Source of the DNA: Desulfobacteraceae bacterium
GTDB taxonomy: Bacteria > Desulfobacterota > DSM-4660 > Desulfatiglandales > Desulfatiglandaceae
Direction: 5' to 3'
Assembly: GCA_020349865.1 (NCBI GenBank)
Contig: CP070700.1
Span: 4,366,956-4,372,932, forward strand
DNA: 5,977 nt
The stretch's first letter is position 1; every line of letters begins with the position of its first letter. Position numbers and translations under genes: made by a program. Shown here in pieces: positions 4,888 to 5,977 of the stretch. The notes below the pieces were generated by a model, which saw only the letters and a list, made by a program, of their open reading frames with translations, was not told the DNA's origin and did no database searches.

Positions 4888-5502
4888 TTGGCCAACCCTG
4901 TTATCTTGACCGAACGGCCCTGGGAGGCCCCACAATCCGAGTCTGTACCAGTTTTTTATACCAGCAACGTTTTGCGTTTTTTTGCCGAAAATCTTGAGCG
5001 GCGGCGAGAGACGCAGGTCTTGGACATGGGACCTGTCTGCGGAGAGAACATCAGCTTCTTTGCCAGGAGGGTGAAAAGGCTATACGTATGCGACATGTTT
5101 CTCCGCCTGGACCTGGACCGCCGGAAGGGTCTTCCCCCAAGCCTGGCGTGGCGGCATTTGGACTACCCGCCCCAGAGCTTCGACGGTATTCTGCTTTGGG
5201 AACTGGCGGACCGCCTTGAGGACCGCGAAGCGCGAAAGCTCACTGAGCTATGCAGCAGCCTAATGAGGCCTGGTGGCAAGGTGGTAGTGTTCGTCCTTGG
5301 CGAACAGGCGGTCCCACCAGTAGTGAATAGCTTTGTGATTGGGGATGGGTTCCGGGTATACCTGCGATCTCAGCCCCACCTGGACCTCCCAATGCGGGGT
5401 CGTCAGAACCGAGATGTGCTATCCATGATGACCCCCTTCAAACCAGTCAAATCTTTTATTTATCGCAACGGGCTCAGGGAATTTCTTTTCAAGCACGATT
5501 AA
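4888..5502 (+). CDS. Small SAM-dependent methyltransferase-like protein (class I fold)
   Basis: This 204-residue protein starts at TTG 4888. AAGGGA (4873-4878) lies 9 nt upstream, inside the end of the bactofilin gene. No ATG is available before motif I, which supports the TTG start. The Rossmann-like order is visible. Motif I is 'VLDMGPVCGENISFFA' (44-59), with D46-x-G48 but no canonical GxGxG. 'LYVCDM' supplies an acidic residue at strand 2 (D69). 'FDGILLWELADRL' (98-110) corresponds to motif IV, and 'LMRPGGKVVVF' (125-135) to the late motif with its Pro-Gly-Gly turn. The C-terminal 70 residues do not show a known substrate domain. The weakened SAM loop leaves open a non-catalytic role. Coupling to bactofilin suggests envelope- or filament-related work. 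Substrate unknown. Confidence 0.72.
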   Translation: MANPVILTERPWEAPQSESVPVFYTSNVLRFFAENLERRRETQVLDMGPVCGENISFFARRVKRLYVCDMFLRLDLDRRKGLPPSLAWRHLDYPPQSFDGILLWELADRLEDREARKLTELCSSLMRPGGKVVVFVLGEQAVPPVVNSFVIGDGFRVYLRSQPHLDLPMRGRQNRDVLSMMTPFKPVKSFIYRNGLREFLFKHD

Positions 5503-5515
5503 GGCCTAAAGGCCT
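5502..5515 (+). terminator. Weak hairpin after the methyltransferase-like gene
   Basis: AGGCC (5502-5506)/GGCCT (5511-5515) with a TAAA loop begins on the last base of the stop codon. No T-tract follows, so it is at best a weak or rho-assisted terminator, or an RNA-stabilising 3' hairpin. Confidence 0.3.
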
Positions 5516-5545
5516 CTCCAACCCATCAAAAAAAGCCAGCAGCTA

Positions 5546-5730
5546 TTTAAACCCATATTGTGCAGCCGCCTCCTACTGCGACTTGAAAATCCTTGCTGCA
5601 ACGCTTGTTTCCCAATTTTGCTCCTCGACATATTTATGAATATGCCTACGTCACAAAATCGCTCCAACTGCGCGTTTCGCTATGGTTTTCTGCGCCTCGC
5701 TACGGATTCTACCGCACAATCTGGGTTAAA
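5546..5730. repeat. MITE-like element with terminal inverted repeats
   Basis: The left end AACCCATATTGTGC (5550-5563) and right end GCACAATCTGGGTT (5714-5727) are inverted copies matching at 13 of 14 positions. With one 1-nt gap the match extends into the flanking TTTAA/TTAAA. The roughly 180-bp interior is non-coding and GC-richer than the AT-rich DNA to its right. It holds a small palindrome (CATATT-TATG-AATATG, around 5629-5644) and a diverged direct repeat: CTGCGCGTTTCGCTA (5668-5682) and CTGCGCCTCGCTA (5690-5702). No transposase is encoded, as expected for a non-autonomous element. A target-site duplication is not clear. Copy number in the genome would decide whether it is mobile or merely structured. 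Confidence 0.55.
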
Positions 5731-5775
5731 AAAACACAACATATAGCACCACCATTATTTTGAGCATACTATATA

Positions 5776-5790
5776 TACATAAATTATGTA
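5776..5790. promoter_or_regulatory. Palindromic operator candidate upstream of the XRE gene
   Basis: TACATAA-A-TTATGTA is a perfect 7-bp dyad with a single central base, 26 nt upstream of the -35 box. The half-site TTATGTA recurs at 5830-5836, next to the -10 box. The larger block TATATATACATAA (5770-5782) has an exact inverted copy at 5830-5842. Repeated half-sites around a promoter suit an autoregulating repressor, probably the XRE protein next door. AT-richness raises the chance background. Confidence 0.4.
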
Positions 5791-5816
5791 AATCACAGTT
5801 AATTTATAAAAAAAAC

Positions 5817-5844
5817 TTGACAAATAATATTATGTATATATAAT
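5817..5844 (+). promoter_or_regulatory. Consensus sigma-70 promoter of the XRE regulator
   Basis: Both hexamers match the sigma-70 consensus exactly: TTGACA (5817-5822) and TATAAT (5839-5844), with 16 nt between. Transcription would start near 5851, giving a leader of about 46 nt before TTG 5897. A near-palindrome (5829-5844, 14 of 16 symmetric) overlaps the -10 box, so a bound repressor would block polymerase. Such a strong promoter for a regulator gene usually implies repression. Confidence 0.75.
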
Positions 5845-5896
5845 TATAGACAATTTAAATTAAATATATCGTGATGATTAGATATTGAGAGTTAAA

Positions 5897-5977
5897 TTGG
5901 AACTCAACCTTGTAAAAAAAATCAGAGAAGAGCGCCTCATGAGCAAGGCAGAGCTTGCCCGGAAGGCAGGAGTTTCC
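5897..5977 (+). CDS. XRE-family helix-turn-helix regulator, N-terminal 27 residues
   Basis: The gene runs off the window end; 27 codons are visible. 'LVKKIREERLMSKAELARKAGVS' has the pattern of a Cro/C1-type (XRE) DNA-binding domain: helix 1 'LVKKIREERL', helix 2 'SKAELARKAG' and the start of the recognition helix after 'GVS'. It should be a small cytoplasmic DNA-binding repressor or activator. The start is uncertain. TTG 5897 has GAGAG (5886-5890) upstream, in-frame TTG 5885 would add four residues, and TAG 5879-5881 prevents anything longer. There is no in-frame ATG before the domain. Its promoter carries inverted repeats that look like self-binding sites. Confidence 0.8.
   Translation, partial: MELNLVKKIREERLMSKAELARKAGVS

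Noticed and set aside
5558..5746. 62-codon ORF on the + strand in the last intergenic region
   Set aside because: It lies almost entirely inside the inverted-repeat element, starts 8 nt into the left terminal repeat, has no SD, and its translation shows no protein-like pattern.
1..5977. tRNA, rRNA or CRISPR array
   Set aside because: No cloverleaf, rRNA segment or regularly spaced direct repeats were seen on either strand.

Overview
The window looks like chromosomal DNA of a Desulfobacterota-type bacterium (the former Deltaproteobacteria, probably a sulfate-reducer relative). This is inferred from the gene mix: a NifA-family sigma-54 activator, a PilZ protein, a bactofilin and a small XRE regulator, with moderate GC and well-formed sigma-70 promoters. 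No marker gene fixes the lineage. All recognisable genes are on the + strand.

Left part (1-853): the last 64 codons of a penicillin-acylase-family hydrolase are followed at once by a REP-like intergenic element of two consecutive hairpins, then a single-domain PilZ protein (436-777) with intact c-di-GMP-binding motifs. Middle (854-2395): a NifA-type enhancer-binding protein, complete from GAF to HTH, is split by one in-frame TAA in the AAA+ domain. The rest of the frame is intact, so it is a recent pseudogene, a sequencing error or a readthrough case.

The most interesting segment is 2464-2681. A promoter with a consensus -35 box precedes a Shine-Dalgarno site and a 21-residue ORF that carries five consecutive Tyr/Phe codons. 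Long-range stems fold over this ORF, and a strong intrinsic terminator follows it. Next comes a 531-residue GNAT-domain protein with its own ribosome binding site but no convincing promoter. The layout resembles an attenuation leader controlling the GNAT gene, although the small ORF could instead be an independent small transcript.

Right part: a sigma-70 promoter (4319-4347) drives a two-gene unit of a bactofilin (4399-4884) and, 3 nt later, a small SAM-methyltransferase-like protein (4888-5502). The roughly 395-nt gap after it holds a MITE-like element with near-perfect terminal inverted repeats (about 5546-5730). A very AT-rich control region follows, with a consensus TTGACA/TATAAT promoter flanked and overlapped by TTATGTA-type palindromes, and then the start of an XRE-family regulator cut off by the window end.

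Possible links between the genes are c-di-GMP signalling (PilZ) and cell-envelope or cytoskeletal organisation (bactofilin). Nothing in the window joins them into one pathway.
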